Positions 21,000 to 33,531 are shown, numbered from the stretch's first letter. The stretch: 64,000 nt of DNA from Botryosphaeria dothidea (GCA_011503125.2 WWBZ02000040.1:1240001-1304000); one strand, 5' to 3'. Notes: a model not told the origin generated them from the sequence alone. Made by a program: numbers and translations.

Positions 21000-21425
21000 C
21001 TCTGATTGATTCCGGGTTCGGGGTTTGTGTTGGCGTTGTTGGTTTTTGTAGTCTGAAAATCTCAATTTCGTTTGGAAAATGGGCATTTCGTGACTCTTGA
21101 AATACTTGTTAATAAGCTGTCAGTCAAAAGCGATAAAATGCATTAAAGATAAGTTGCAACTGTTCCGCAGGTCACCAGTCCAAAGTCCTTAAATTTATGC
21201 GGATTGCGTCATTTTTTTTTTTCGCTGCTGCGCGGCTTTCTATCACTATAAGAGGCAAGAGGAATAACGGCTTTCATGGAAGACACTCAAATGTACCCTT
21301 CAATGCTGATTGGCCATATATTAGGGCCTGTCTTCATCGTTTGTCAGAATTCCGTTGAGAACATTGAAATAGAAAAAAGCTGGGCAATCCATTATCCGGT
21401 TGGCTGAGGAAACTTGGTACATTCC
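21000..21425. other. Unique-looking DNA between LINE and Copia
   Basis: About 425 bp without RIP signature or repeat match. It is the continuation of the RING gene's upstream region beyond LINE copy A. The last five bases (ATTCC) are the target duplication of the adjoining Copia end and match, as reverse complement, the five bases before the Copia LTR at 34236. Confidence 0.6.
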
Positions 21426-21664
21426 TGTTGGATTTGAGAGTAAAGAGTGTGAGGTCAGAAAAGAGAGTAGATTCTGCCTGTCTCCTGAGAGGGAGGTCGG
21501 TAGACTTGCTTATATACACGAGTGATGACTACATAACCGAGGATACTAAAGATCCGAGAGAGAGTGCCGATGCGGGGTTGGGCATCAAAGAGTGTTGTTG
21601 TATAAAGGATAGAACATTCGAGATAACTGAGATGCCTGAGGTAGTAAGGCAAGAAAGTCTGACA
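21426..21664 (-). repeat. Copia-1 LTR, clean
   Basis: A 239-bp LTR (TG..CA in element orientation, beginning TGTCAGAC on the minus strand and ending CCAACA). It is almost free of RIP changes, unlike the partner LTR at 26559-26797, which differs from it mostly by C-to-T and G-to-A. In element orientation this is the 3' LTR, preceded by a GAAGGGGGTG polypurine tract. Confidence 0.92.
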
Positions 21665-21789
21665 CACCCCCTTCACGACGTGTACGTATTGGGAGGGTCG
21701 TGATAGTAAAAGCAGCATTGAGCGTGAGAAATTGAGCAGAGTAGTTAGTTGTCTTGCAATTTGGTAGTGATATCTTCGAGTCCAATCTG

Positions 21790-24700
21790 TTAAAGAAAGT
21801 ATTGATGTTTCTGTTTGTTAAGAGGTTTCGTAAGTCCATCTGCAATTGTTTCTGCAGTAGGAGTCCAGGAAATTGAGATGTTGCCTTCTTGTACTTCCTG
21901 GCGTAGCCAGTGGCTGTGAATTTGAACATGACGAAGTTTCGTAATAAGCTTGTAGGTCTCTTCGTCAAGCAGGCGAATTGTCTGAGTGTTATTACACTGG
22001 ATCTTCGTCTGATGTCCAGTCGAGAAGTCGATTGCTTTGAAGAGGTTTTCCCACCATATAGTTTCCTTGGCGGTGGTTAAGAGCGCGAGTAATTCGGCTT
22101 CAGTACTGCTGGTCGTAACAGTACGTTGTTTGGCTGCTTTCCAGTCGATAGCTCCTCCAAAGAGTCGAAAAAGAAAGCCTTGAACACTCTTTCTTGTGTC
22201 GATATCCGAAGCAAAGGAGGCATCGCTGGAGGCAATAAAGAGATCTTTGGTTGACTGAGTGAAGCCTGAGAAAGTGAGAGCGTAGCTTCGAGTGTATGAT
22301 AGATATTCAAGAACTCGTTGAGCTAGATGAAGGTGCTGAGCTGAAGGATTCTGCAAGTGTTCAGAGAGTCGTGATGCTGCGTGTGCAATATCTGGTCTGG
22401 TGTGGACTGCAGCGTAGTTGATTGATCCGACTTTCTGCTGAAAAGCGTATATGTCTTAATCCGTAGCTTTATCGGGATTCTGAGTGATAGGTTCATCAGG
22501 AGGGAGAGGAACTGAGCGCTTCGAGTCCTCTTTAACGTTGAATTTCGCAGCGAGTTTGGCGATGTAGGAGTCTTGGCATAGCTAGAGTTTGCGCTCGTCT
22601 CTGTTTCGGATGATTCTGATTGCTAGAAACCATTGGAGTTCGCCAAGGTATCGAATCTCGTAGATTTCGAAGAGTTTTCGTTGGAATTCATCGATATAAG
22701 CAGTGTGATCCCTGTGGTAGATGATAACGATATCATCCACGAAGAAGAATAGGACTATATATTCGTTTGTGAATAGGCAAGGAGCTTCTGGCACTTTAGT
22801 AAGGCCGAGATTTTGAAGTGTTTTTGACAAGTGCTTTTGCTAGAGAGCTGGTGATTATTTAAGTCCATATAGTGCTCGTAGGAGTAGGAGAACGAGTCCG
22901 TCCTTGATGTTCATGCCTGGTGGTGGTTTACAGTATGTTTCCTCATCAATTGGGACGTGTAGATATGCATTAATGACGTCGTACTGCCTTGATTCAAGGT
23001 CGAAAGCAGTCATGATTGCCATAAGTCCTCTGAAGATTCGTGCAGCAAGCGTGGCAGCGTAGGTATCCTGAGTAGTTGATTGAAGGTCTCCTCTAACATA
23101 GAGTCGAGCTTTGAACTTGATAAGGTATCCTTCTTCGTCAAACTTGTACTTGAATACCTAGGTAAGTGGAATAATCCGTTTCTTTGCCTTGTGTGCTTGT
23201 GTAACAGGGACTTCTATCTAGGTCTGAATTTGCTTAAGTTTCTTGATTTCCTCAAGGAGTGAGGCTAAAAAATCGTCCTTGAATGGATGATTGAGGAGTT
23301 CCTCGAAGGTCTTTGGCTCTGGTGGAAGATTGTCTCGATGAACTTTAGACTTAGGTTTTGGAGTGTTGATTACAGCTGAGAACGCGTTGTAGAAAGTCGA
23401 TTTTGGTTGTTCTTGAGCTTGAGCAAGTCTTGCAGTATATGCTTCTTTTCGTGGTTTTCGTGGCTTTCTAAAAGGGTCATTGCTGTAGTTTGGATTTTGA
23501 TTTCGAGAACTCCGTGAGCTGTTTTCTGGAATGATAGTTTCTTCAGTGAATGTGGCTGAGATATCTACTCCTCGTGGTGCTCTGTTGCCGGGAGCAGCGC
23601 CTAGTTGCGGTAGAGTGTTATATTGAGCAGGGAGTAGAGGTCTAAGTCGTTGTTCAGTTTGCTCTTGCTCTTGTTCTTGTTCTTGTTCTTGTTCTTGTTC
23701 TTCTTCTAATTCGAGAGGTCCTACTTTAGGTTCTACTGATTCTGAGGGTGTGGGTAACGTTTGAGTTAATGGGTCTTTCTTAGCTTAAGATTGTTGGTTT
23801 ATCGTCTGATTGTGTTGATTAAGGGTAGAGGATTCAGGTTCTTCCTAAGGCATGAGACCATAGATTGATGGCAGAGCAGGAGTATTGAGAGTTTCAATTA
23901 TCTCCTTTCCAAGGGCTTTACCAATATCAGTCTCTGATAGGTCGAAGAAGCTGTTTTCATCAAACGTGACGTCTCTAGTCCGTATTACTTTATCCTAGCT
24001 TGGGATCCAGATGCGGAAGATATTAGTCGAGTCGTACCCAACAAGATATCCGATGAATGCTCGTTTAGCAAGCTTATAAGTGCGTGGAAGATCTTTGCGT
24101 AGAGAGTAGGCTTTGCATCCGTAGGCTTTAAGATGCGAGAGATTTGGTCTGTTGCCAGTGACTCTTTTAAAAGGTATGATCCAGCCGAGTTTCTTGAGTG
24201 GAGTCCTATTGTAGATATAGGCAGCGGCTCGGATAGTTTTAGGCTATAGTCGTTCTAGAAGGTTCGCGCCAATTCGCATGGCTCGTGCCCTAATAAGAAG
24301 TATACCCCCTAAGCGTTTAGAGTATCCGTTTTGCTCGGGTGTTGCAGGAGCTAAGGTTTCAAGGGTAATTCTATAATCCATAAGATAGGAGAGGAAGGTA
24401 TTTCCGAGTGTAGTTTCTCTATTAGTTCTAAAGAAGATAACCTTGCCCTGGTAGCGGATCTTGATAATTTTAAGTCTATAGATGGCAAGTTCCGCTATAT
24501 CTAATTTGTGCCTGTATGTAAATGGGAGGATAAAGTTTAATGATGAGCAAGCAAGATGAGCTATCCATTTATCTCCGTTATAAGCTAGTATAAGCTAGAG
24601 AAGATCGAATGTAACGCGTAAGAAAGGCTTAGTTAGTTCTTCTTCTTTGTCTGAAGATCGAGAGACGATCCTATATGCCTTTAATAGTATATAGGTTTCG

Positions 24701-26325
24701 CAGTGCTGGAGTGGTTGTTCAGATAGTGATGGAGTAATTTATGTTCCTTCGGTGGATTCTTCGAGATATTGAAGAGTTTCCTGGCTAGCGTAGCCAAGGA
24801 TGCGGTGCTAGTTGGTAATATATGCGGCTTTGGTTGCGAAAGCAGTTGGTTAAGTTGCGAGAAGTAAAGAGTGAGCTTGGAGCGGTACTATGTTGCGTTT
24901 AAGGTAGAAATGTCCGTTATATCGTTCAGTGAAGCAGAGAGTCTGATTATTCTTACTTAGAGTTCTAGTCCTTGGGTTCCAGTCGATTCCTGCTTTAAGA
25001 GCTTTATCAAGCGATATAAGATTGGCTATAAAAGATAGAGATATTGCAACATCTTAGAGAGTAATATAGCCTTTACTAGATGGTGTCTTAACGTTAATAG
25101 TAACTATCCTATACGCAGTAATTGGTGCAGTTATTTCTCTATAGGTGAGGTATTCGTCTAGTTCAGCAGCTCTAGTTTATTTGAATCTATCCTGTATAGA
25201 TCGGTTACAGATATAATAATCTATTCTAGAGTCGAGAATCTAGGATGACTAAAGAGAGGTATTAGCTCTCCTTGTAGAGTGGCTGATAATAGAGAATAAG
25301 GCGACCTCGATTAAAGATAATTTACTTTAAACGTTGGGTGTTAGAGTTATAGTCGTGTTTGTAGTAGATAGAGAACCGAGTTATCTTTCCTTTTCTCGAT
25401 TTAGTGCATAGTCGATTCGTGCCTTAATTTTTGGATCCTTGAGTTTCTCGTTAACACGTGTTTAAGCAGCCTTGTTTAGTGTCTAGTACTTAGGCCGTAT
25501 ATCCTCGTTCAGGTAGAAATAGTCCTTATACCAGTGATTAAGTCCACAGATACAAGGTAGCTTTTCGTTATTTTCCTATTCCTTGCCCTTAAAAGTGGCC
25601 GGGAAGGCTAAGTGCTTCGAGGATTTAGATAGTTTCTCGAGATTCTCGATGCGTAGGTATTACCTATAGTCTTTAACAGCTTTATAAAGGGTTAGCTTAG
25701 TTTCTTAGCCTCGTAGAAGGTATAGTTCTATCTAAGAGTAGATGGAATCGATTCCTCGAAGAGAGAGGAGAAAGTCTCTAACTAGTCGGTCGTCTTTAAC
25801 TTATAGTAAGTCGCGTTGCTTGGCCTTAGTGTAGACCTCTTCCTAAGATTAAAGCTATTTCTTAATATTCTAGTTAGATAGACCTCGCTTAAGCTAATTG
25901 TACTGCTATTCGAGTTCTAGATCGGTAGCTTTATTAGTTAGTACGAGTTTAGCTTTAAGCGTTATTAGATAGGTCTAAGGATAATTATCCGAATCCGTAT
26001 TACTAATATACGGGAGTAGATTCGTGGTAATTAAGTCCTAGATATAGGTTGCAAGATTAGTAAGTACCTTTTATTATTTTTCGTAGAGTGCGTAGTCTGC
26101 GCGGTAGTTACTTATCTTATAGTTATAAGTAAGCTTCTTATTAGTAGTAACTATGCCTTAAATTATTAGTTTCTTAGGTTTAGTTGTACCCTAAGGTTTA
26201 GTTATTAGTAAAGAATTAACGAGGCTCTAGATATTAGTGTTCTAGGCTCTTCCTTTTACTAGGAATAACTAGTAATTCTAGTCCGAAGACTTAGTAAGTA
26301 TGTGGGATTTAGTAGAGTCTCCTAT
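21790..26325 (-). pseudogene. Copia-1 Gag-Pol polyprotein, broken (copy 1)
   Basis: In Copia order from the right: Gag start near 26325, with ATG changed to ATA; protease and Gag pre-integrase region near 24.8-25.2 kb; integrase near 24.0-24.7 kb; reverse transcriptase with the catalytic FFFVDD stretch near 22760; RNase H with STEAELLAL near 22100; end at 21790. The last 560 bases are an uninterrupted 188-codon frame, whereas the Gag half is full of stops. The protease-to-integrase linker has a run of about seven CAAGAA-type hexamers near 23660-23700 that encodes a Gln/Glu-rich run. Confidence 0.85.
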
Positions 26326-26558
26326 ATTATTAGTAAGTTATTATTAGTCTAGTTAGATTCGAGTAGAGGTGGTAGCTAGTATGGCTCCGTATTAAGTTAT
26401 TAGTTTAGTCGCCGTAGTCTATAACCTAGTAGAAGCCGTAGATAATAGTAGTTACGTATTAGTAAAGAGTACTTAGTTAAGTAGGAGAGTTAATTAGTAA
26501 AGAGCTAAGAAGTAGGGTAGTCTTGGCGTCTAGCCGTAGCGTCCCCCGGGCTTATAAC

Positions 26559-26797
26559 TATTAGATTTAAGAGTAAAGAGTATAAGGTTAGAAAAGAGAG
26601 TAGATTCTATCTATCTCCTAAAGGGGAGGTTAGTAGGCTTACTTATATATATAGGTAATAACTATATAACCGAGGATACTAAAGATCCGAGAGAGAGTAC
26701 CGATGCGGGGTTAGGCATTAAAGAGTGTTGTTATATAAAGAATAGAATATTCGAGATAACTGGGATGCCTAAGGTAGTAAGGCAAGAAAGTCTAATA
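26559..26797 (-). repeat. Copia-1 LTR, RIP-mutated
   Basis: The 239-bp partner of the LTR at 21426, with many C-to-T and G-to-A changes; its terminal TG and CA are both TA. In element orientation this is the 5' LTR. Next to it on the internal side is a mutated form of the primer site described at 34475. The flanking bases TATAT match the flank after 39607. Confidence 0.88.
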
Positions 26798-26802
26798 TAT
26801 AT

Positions 26803-27570
26803 TCTCTATACTTCTAATTTACTAATTAGTATAATTTTTTCTTAGGTCTTCTATAAAAGAAAAGATAATTAGCTCTTCTTCTATAAATTAAATAAGCTAG
26901 AATTCTATACTCTATTAGGCGAAGAGATTATATATATATCTTATAATAAAGAACTCGGCTTCTTTAGTCTAAAAATATTAGGATTCTAGTCTATAGACCC
27001 CTTACTTCTCTTTTATCTTTATTAACTTAAAACTAAGATCTAGACTTACCTACTTATAAATTAGGAAGCTAGTATTTTAGTTAGTTCTTTATATATATAA
27101 ATCTCGCCTTCTCTACTTCGTAGTTAATTCTTTAGTCTAGTAACTTTATATCCTTCTTAGACTACCTTGCCCTCCGTAGACTTACCTATATCTCTCTATC
27201 TTTCCCTTATTTCTTATTCCTTAAGCCTAGCCCCCTATATTAGACCTTACTAGTCTAAGCTATAATAGCTTATATCCGGTATACTCGCGGAAATATAGTA
27301 GTATTACTATCTACGAGAAGACTAAGCTAAAGAGAAAAGAAAGAAAGATTTAAGTAAGATAGCGCTACTTATATATCTCTCTAGAGTCCCTTTTATTAGT
27401 AGCGAGTTATAGAGTTTTCTTATTAAGCTTTATTAAGCTTTAGGGTTCTCTTAACCTAAGATCTCGCCGTAGGATTTATCTAAGGCACCCTTAGGGTTTA
27501 AACCGTAATATAAGCCCCTTATACCCGTCTACCTCTACTTTATTATATAAAAATAATTCTAAAATTAAAT
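26803..27570. other. Heavily mutated repeat DNA between Copia-1 and LINE copy 2
   Basis: No readable frame. CA and TG dinucleotides are almost absent. Positions about 26985-27200 match the repeat at 53040-53240 in reverse complement. The last 30 bases read as a mutated Copia RNase H stretch that continues beyond LINE copy 2 at 33376, so LINE copy 2 was inserted into an older Copia element of a second family. Confidence 0.55.
26985..27200 (+). repeat. Dispersed repeat, copy 1 (possible Gypsy LTR)
   Basis: Shares a long stretch (centred on GATCTAGACTTAC and TAGTCTAGTAA) with the reverse complement of 53040-53240 and a shorter stretch with 53899-53977. Fully RIP-mutated here. Its position upstream of a Gypsy gag at the third copy suggests an LTR or leader, but termini were not defined. 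Confidence 0.5.
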
Positions 27571-27584
27571 ATATTAAGACTTAG
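27571..27584. repeat. Target site duplication of LINE copy 2, left
   Basis: ATATTAAGACTTAG recurs exactly at 33362-33375 on the other side of LINE copy 2. The duplication is intact in both copies and lies inside a Copia RNase H frame. Confidence 0.92.
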
Positions 27585-28032
27585 ATAGATAGATAAATTT
27601 ATTTCTTCCCGATATAGCTCCCTTACGGGTCTATACGGAGCTAGCTATCTATTATTATTTTATACGAGAGGGAAAACCTTTTCGTCTAGTAAAACCCCTT
27701 CTCTCTCTCTAGGTATACTATTCTATACTAGTTCTATTTTTTCTTCTTACCGGTAGCGGCTACTATAGTAGCCCTATATTTACCTACTAGATCTATTCCT
27801 TTAGTTCTTATTCTCGTAGTTATCCGAGTTCTAGTAGTCCTAGTAGTCCTAGTAGTTCTTCTAGCTTCTCTTTCTAGTTACTCTTTTAGATTAGTTCTCT
27901 TACTAGGCTAAATTACTTAAGTAGTCCTAGGCGTAAGAACTAGTCTATCGCTACTTTAATCTCCTTCTTCGTTAAGAGAAGGAAATAGTAGTCCGTAGTT
28001 TCTACTTTTTAGAGTATCTATACCCTACTCTA

Positions 28033-28651
28033 GGCGGGGTAGTATACTAGTAGGATATACTTCTACGGTAACCTAGCCTTTCTAGGGTAGTATAGGTTCT
28101 AAGTTCGAATCTTAGACCGCTTACCTACTCGTAGCATATACGTCCCACGTTAAAAGTATACGTATCCGCGTTCTCCCTAGCGGTAATAAGGGGGAAAATC
28201 TATAGGTAGTTAGGGTGGGCTATAAGTAGTATATACGTCCCACTATAAAAGTATACGTACCCGCGTTCTCTCTAGCGGTAATAAGGGGGAGAAGGGCTAG
28301 CTAGGCGCTTCTAAAAATAAATTTTAAGAGCGCTTTACTAGCGCTTATAAATAGGTAAGCCGGGACTTCTTACGGCTTAGTCTTAAGATTTATAGTTACC
28401 TCTCTCTATAGTTTCTCCCTCTTAGCTACTCTTCCTACTTTAAATACCGCTACCGGTATATAGAAAAACTATACTAAATAGAGTATCTATAGATACTACT
28501 ATTATAGATAGGAAAGGTTTTTACCCGGGCTATCCTAAGAAAGTAGCTACGGTTTCCCCTTCTATATACCCTTATAGATAGCTATAGCTATATAGACCCT
28601 TCGAGGAGCTAAATTAGCTTAAAATTAAATTTATCTATCTATCTATCTATC
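28033..28651 (+). mobile_element. tRNA-derived SINE, copy 1, RIP-mutated, nested in LINE copy 2
   Basis: Matches the clean SINE at 53256-53860 along its whole length. It starts GGCGGGGTAGTATACTAG, keeps the B-box GTTCGAATC, and ends in a longer TATC-type tail. Flanking duplications are 28019-28032 and 28652-28665, similar but diverged by RIP-type changes. LINE copy 3 shows the empty site near 40060. It was inserted before or during the main RIP episode. Confidence 0.88.
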
Positions 28652-31600
28652 TATATCCTACTTTATTAGAAGTCGGGATAGAAGAGAAGAATATACTTTA
28701 GAATTTATCTATACTAGCCGTATAGATAGGTAGGGCTAAGGTACTCTAGCACCTTACGCCTAAAGAGAAAGTCCTTTAGTCTAATATACTCTATACGTAG
28801 TAGAGTAGTAAGTATACTCTATAGCTTAGATAGTTCGCTATAGATTTATCTAATTTTCGGGTTCTACTATATACTTTAGGCTACTAGCTTACCTTACTTT
28901 TCTTAGCTAGTAAACTTTATCTATCTCTTCTTCTACTTATTTCTATATACTATACGTAGTCTTATTCGCTCTAGAAGGCTCTAGTAGATAGAGGGGTAGT
29001 AGTAAAAGAGGGAGTTTATCTTTTTCCTAAGTAGAGATCTTCTAGCTAGGCTAGCGGCACCTCTAGTACTTAGAGTAGCCTTAGCTATCTATTTAATACT
29101 CTAGTAAGTTTCCTCTACTACTACTATAGCTAGGCTATCTTTAGCTCTAATAGTTTAGGCTAGTACTAGTTTATCTAAGTATAATAAGAGTAGAAGAATT
29201 CCCGTCTTATACTCTAAGGTTTATATATTAGTTAACTTATACGCTCCTAAGATAGTACGTAGGTACTAGTTTTAGATCTTCTATAGTGGCTAGATAGCTA
29301 TTTTCCTCTATTCTAGGGTCCCCTCCGGGGTATACTATACTCTATAGCTATAAGTAAGGGCTAGTCTTACTACGGCCGTATAGATATAGCGGGCTTTAGT
29401 AAATAAGGCTTCCTAGATAGGTACTACGAGTCGGGAGAGAGATATATACTATTTAATTACCTTAGCTTCTATTTTCCTAATATAAGATTTCTATCTAAGC
29501 TTATTATCTACGTAGATTTCTAGAATCTTTATCGTAGGCTCTAGATATCTAGCAAATCTAGAGATACGAATATCTACTACTATATTAAATCTCCTTAGCT
29601 TTCTTATAAAGTAAATAAGGTAGTACTTATCTAGCGAGAACGCTAATCCGTAGATAGCTATCTAGTACTCGTAAACTTAGTATACTCTCTTTAGTATCCT
29701 ATAGTTTTATTCTATAGATCTACTAAAGGCTAGAATATTAGTATCGTCGACGAATCTAAGGAGGAAGGTATTACCTCTACGTAGCTATATAAGTAGATTA
29801 GAGGCAAAGAATAGGTAGAGAATTAGAGATAGGGAGGATTTCTAGGGAATCTCGGTTAAGGTTTAGATTAGCGGGCTAGTAAAGTCCCTAAAAGATAGCT
29901 AAGTAGTCCGGTTCTATAGGAAGGAGTACGTAAATCTTTCTACCTATTCGGAGAGCCTCGCTATCCTTATATTATAGAGGAGTCTCTTATAGAATATATA
30001 ATCGTATACCTCTAAGATATCTAGGCTAAGAACTAAGGCTACTAGCCTAAGATCTTACGCCTAAATAGTATAGATCTATTCCGTAAATAGGTCGAGAGCT
30101 ACTACTACTAACCTATTTCTTCTAGCTTCTATCTATATATCGGGAAGTAGTTTATAGGCTTTAGTCGCCTAGAAGATTCGATCTACTATAATCCTCTTAA
30201 GTAGCTTTCCTAGCGTATTAAGTAAAGTAATTAGTCTAAATAACTTAGCTTTAGTATAGTTATCTCTCTATAGTTTCTTTAGAACTACGGTAATAGAGCT
30301 TTTAAACTATCTAGAGTAGTATCTAAGTACGAGGTATTCCTAGAAGAGCCTAGTAAGTAGTCCGCTTAGTATCTAAGCGCACTACTTTAGAAACCTATTA
30401 ATAATTTTATCTAGGCCTAGTATCTTATTCGAGAGAAGCTTCTTAATAGTATAGAGGACCTACTCTTCGGTAACGCCTTAGAAGATCTCTACTAGCTCTA
30501 AGTATATATACCTATCTAAGTCTAAGAGGTCGGTAGCCCTAGAAGAAAGAAAGAACTAGTTAATAAGAATTTCTACCTTAGCCGAATTATCGTAGTATAG
30601 TTATCTATCTACTCTTTAGAGGGGTAGGAACTAAGGTAGAGCTAGTAGTTCTTATACTTTTATTCTTATCTACTTTAAGAGCTTCTAGAGTATAGATAGG
30701 TCTAAGATAATCTTAGCTACTATTCTACGCTATACTTTTATTTTATTTCTTCTAATCTACCTCTTCTTACTATTAGTAATAGTTTAGTAAACTATCTAGT
30801 TCTTCTTCCTCTCTATAGCTATCTACTTCCTTCTAGCTACTCTAGCCTAGTATACTAGATCCGAATACTTTTTTATCTATTATATAGAGGCCTAGAGCGA
30901 GGGTCTCGCTACTAGAATAGTCTTCTAGATTATTCTTTAGATAGCCTTCTAGAGTAGTATAGTAAAGTAATCTAGATTTGCTTTAGTATTAAGAGGGACT
31001 ACTTTAAGGTATTTAAGCTTTAATTAGAGTATATTATTAGTTCTCTTCTAGTTTACTTTCTTCTACTAGGGCCTTAGAGGACGTAGTTCCGCGGGGGTAA
31101 GAAAAAAATCGAGTGTAGTTAGGATAGGTAGGTAGTTAGAGAATAATTTAAGCTTCTAACTAGCTCCGTAACTAAGAATTCTCTCCTCTAGCTACTATAT
31201 AGTAAAGATAAAATCTAGAGTACTCTCGCTACTACCCTCTCTTCTCGTAATAGTACCTCTTAAAAGAGCTAGATTAAGGTTAGCTATAATAGCTATTTCG
31301 ATAAGATTATCTATAAGAATATAGTATCTTAGGGCGGTTATACTCTTCTAGATAGAATAGTAAAGGTTAAAGTCTCCTAGGAGAATATACTTCCCTAGTT
31401 TTCTAAGAGCTTCTAGGAGAAGAGATAGAGTTTCTAGAGCCGTGCTAGTATAGGAGGCTAGTAGGGGATTATAGTAGTTATAGATATAGATTATACGTAT
31501 CTTAGTAGTAATAGATAGTATAATAAGATCTAGTAAGTAGGCTATTATTTACTAGAAGTCGGAGGTAATAGCCTTACTTATAAAGAAGTAGGTTCTTACT

Positions 31601-32599
31601 ACTTTCTTTTAAGGGAAAACTATATAGTAGATAGAGTATCTTACTATTATCTTAATCCTTAGATTCCTCTAGGGTTCCTAGATAGCTAGGATATAGTAGA
31701 TCCTTAGGTTAACCTCCTTAAAGAACGGAAGTATTACTCTATTCTTACTCTTATAGACGTTATACTATACGATAGAGAGAGAGCCTATATCTAATATTAA
31801 CTTCCTTTTATTTCTAAGTTAGGCTACGAGGGGGTTATTAGTATAGGCTACGAGGAGGCGGGAGTTCTCGTAGGCTCTTCCCCCGAGATATACTAGGAGC
31901 TATTAAGTCCGGTAAACCGTATCTAGTTAGGAGGCGGGGGGCGGCTTAGGTTCCTTAGCCTATCTAGCCCTCTCTTAGTCGGCTCCTCTTCTCTAGGCCT
32001 CTTTCTTAGCCTAACCGTTAACTAGTTAGTTTAGAACTATATCTTAGCCGTAGAGGTGCCTTCTCTATATCTCTTTAGTACCGCTAGGCGGGCCTTAGTA
32101 GCCTTAGTCTAACGGGCTCTACGCGTTAGATAGAAGTTACTCTAAGCCGTATACTCTTAGTTATAGTTTATATATTACGTCTTCTCTTTAGGGCACTCGT
32201 AGGTATTATATACCTCGGCGTACTAGCCGTACTTATTCTCTCTTCTATAGTAGGTAGAGATATAGCTATAATTCTAGTACTTAAAGTACTAGGTTACTAT
32301 AAAGATTATACTATAGTACTCTACTATATAGAGAGTATAGTTACTAATAAGTTCTTTAGTAATAATCTAGTTAGCTGCCTCGGGGTCTATAGTACTAAGG
32401 ATAATAGCTAAGTACGTCTTCCCCTCTAGGAGCTTCCTTTTTAGCTAGGCTAGCTTACTAATACGTAGTCCTAGATATAGGGATAGGTTCTAATCCTAAA
32501 GGGTTTAGGCGGCCTAGGGGTCCTTAGTATTAATATCTTTAAGGGGGACGTTGTAGACTAGCACTAAGTAGAGCTGCTGGTTAGGACGGACTTCCCTAC

Positions 32600-33350
32600 C
32601 TAGTCCTATAGTCTATTCCTAATCCTAGAGGAGGGCTGCTCTAGTCTAAGCATTAGGCATAAAGAGCTTAACGTCTTTACTAGGGAGCTTCTTAGCCGCT
32701 AGCACTCTTTTATAAGCTAGGCTTTTCCCTACCTAGATCTTCTTAATAATGGCCTCGTTGGTGAGGTTAGTAACCTCCTATCTATTAGTCTTGTCCGGGA
32801 AGTGTAGGGTAAGCTCAGTGGTGGTTGGGGAGGTAGGGGGCTTTAGGGCTGCTCGGGCTGCAATATTGGCCCAGCTAGGCACTGCGGGCGTGGGAGTAGT
32901 CTGGAGTTGGCTGACTGCCTTCTGGACCTGCTAGACCTCCTTAAGGATATCCTTAAGGCCTGGCTCCTTGGTGGTCGCCTCCTGGCAGATAGTAATATGA
33001 TCCTGGAAGATTGTCTTGGCAATGTCGAGAAAATTTTTCACCTGGCTGGAGAGGACTGAAGGGAGGCCAGCGGATGCTTGTAGGGCTTGGAGGAGGGTAT
33101 CTGCTGTTTTTGAGGCTCTTTTAACGTATTCTACGCTGTACTAAGTGTTCTGCGGTTTGTTGGGGGTGCGCTGTGGTTGGGTAGAGGTGGTCACTGGAGG
33201 GGGCTGTTCGCCCCTTCCTGCGGCTTCTACATCAACCACAACGCGGCTGCAGCTGCTCTGAGTGGTATTTCGAGTCTCGCTGGGCCTAGGAGAGTCCCTA
33301 GGGCCCTCTCCCGGCGCCGTAGCTTGGGGTCGATTTTTTGGCGTGGTCAT
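32600..33350 (-). pseudogene. LINE ORF1 N-terminal part, weakly mutated (copy 2)
   Basis: From the ATG at 33350 a 69-codon frame (MTTPKNRPQA start) is open, ending at a TAG/TAA-type stop, and the same frame can then be followed through a few stops to about 32600. The region is Gln-, Thr- and Pro-rich with a predicted coiled-coil-like stretch. The remainder of ORF1 and all of ORF2 to the left are destroyed by mutation. Confidence 0.7.
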
Positions 33351-33361
33351 GTTTTTTTCCC

Positions 33362-33375
33362 ATATTAAGACTTAG
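33362..33375. repeat. Target site duplication of LINE copy 2, right
   Basis: Exact copy of 27571-27584. It also encodes part of the interrupted Copia-3 RNase H frame (Ile-Lys-Thr). Confidence 0.92.
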
Positions 33376-33531
33376 TATCACTTTATTCGCCAGCAAGTCG
33401 AAAAGAAGATTAAATTGAACTACGTCCCAACTAAGCATATAATTGCTAACGTGCTCACTAAACCATTATCCAAATTAAAGTTTTAACGTTTTATCAATCA
33501 AATTGGACTTTGTAAGCAACCCAAATTATAA
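33376..33531 (+). pseudogene. Copia-3 RNase H C-terminus, fragment
   Basis: The plus frame reads YHFIRQQVEKK, NYVPTKHIIANVLTKPL and an end at TAA 33529-33531. This is the characteristic last segment of Ty1/Copia polyproteins (tether region before the 3' LTR). Two codons are TAG/TAA in place of Gln. The fragment continues leftwards only beyond LINE copy 2, which is inserted in it. It differs in sequence from Copia-1, so it is a second Copia family. Confidence 0.8.

Larger units (their letters stand above)
21426..26797 (-). mobile_element. Copia-1 retrotransposon, copy 1, chimeric mutation pattern
   Basis: A Ty1/Copia element of exactly 5,372 bp between two 239-bp LTRs, read on the minus strand. 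The 3' half (21426 to about 22.5 kb) is nearly unmutated, the middle is intermediate, and the 5' half (about 25.3 to 26.8 kb) is strongly RIP-mutated. The flanks do not form a duplication with each other: ATTCC on the left, TATAT on the right. Each instead matches a flank of Copia-1 copy 2 at 34236-39607. The simplest reading is that this copy is a recombinant between a young clean element and an old mutated one. Confidence 0.9.
27585..33361 (-). mobile_element. Tad1-like LINE, copy 2, full length with nested SINE
   Basis: The same family as copy A, read on the minus strand: TATC-type tail at 27585-27600, ORF1 start at 33350, and 14-bp target duplications outside both ends. A SINE is inserted at 28033-28651. 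Without it the length is about 5.14 kb, close to copy A. From 27585 to about 32540 CA and TG are nearly absent, so mutation is close to complete. From about 32540 to the 5' end (about 820 bp) CA and TG are common again and ORF1 is legible. This sharp change inside one element is discussed under findings. Confidence 0.9.

Noticed and set aside
23660..23700. A short repeat array that could suggest a CRISPR or minisatellite
   Set aside because: It is a hexamer run inside the Copia polyprotein linker encoding a Gln/Glu-rich run. It has no spacers and is present in mutated form in the other copy.
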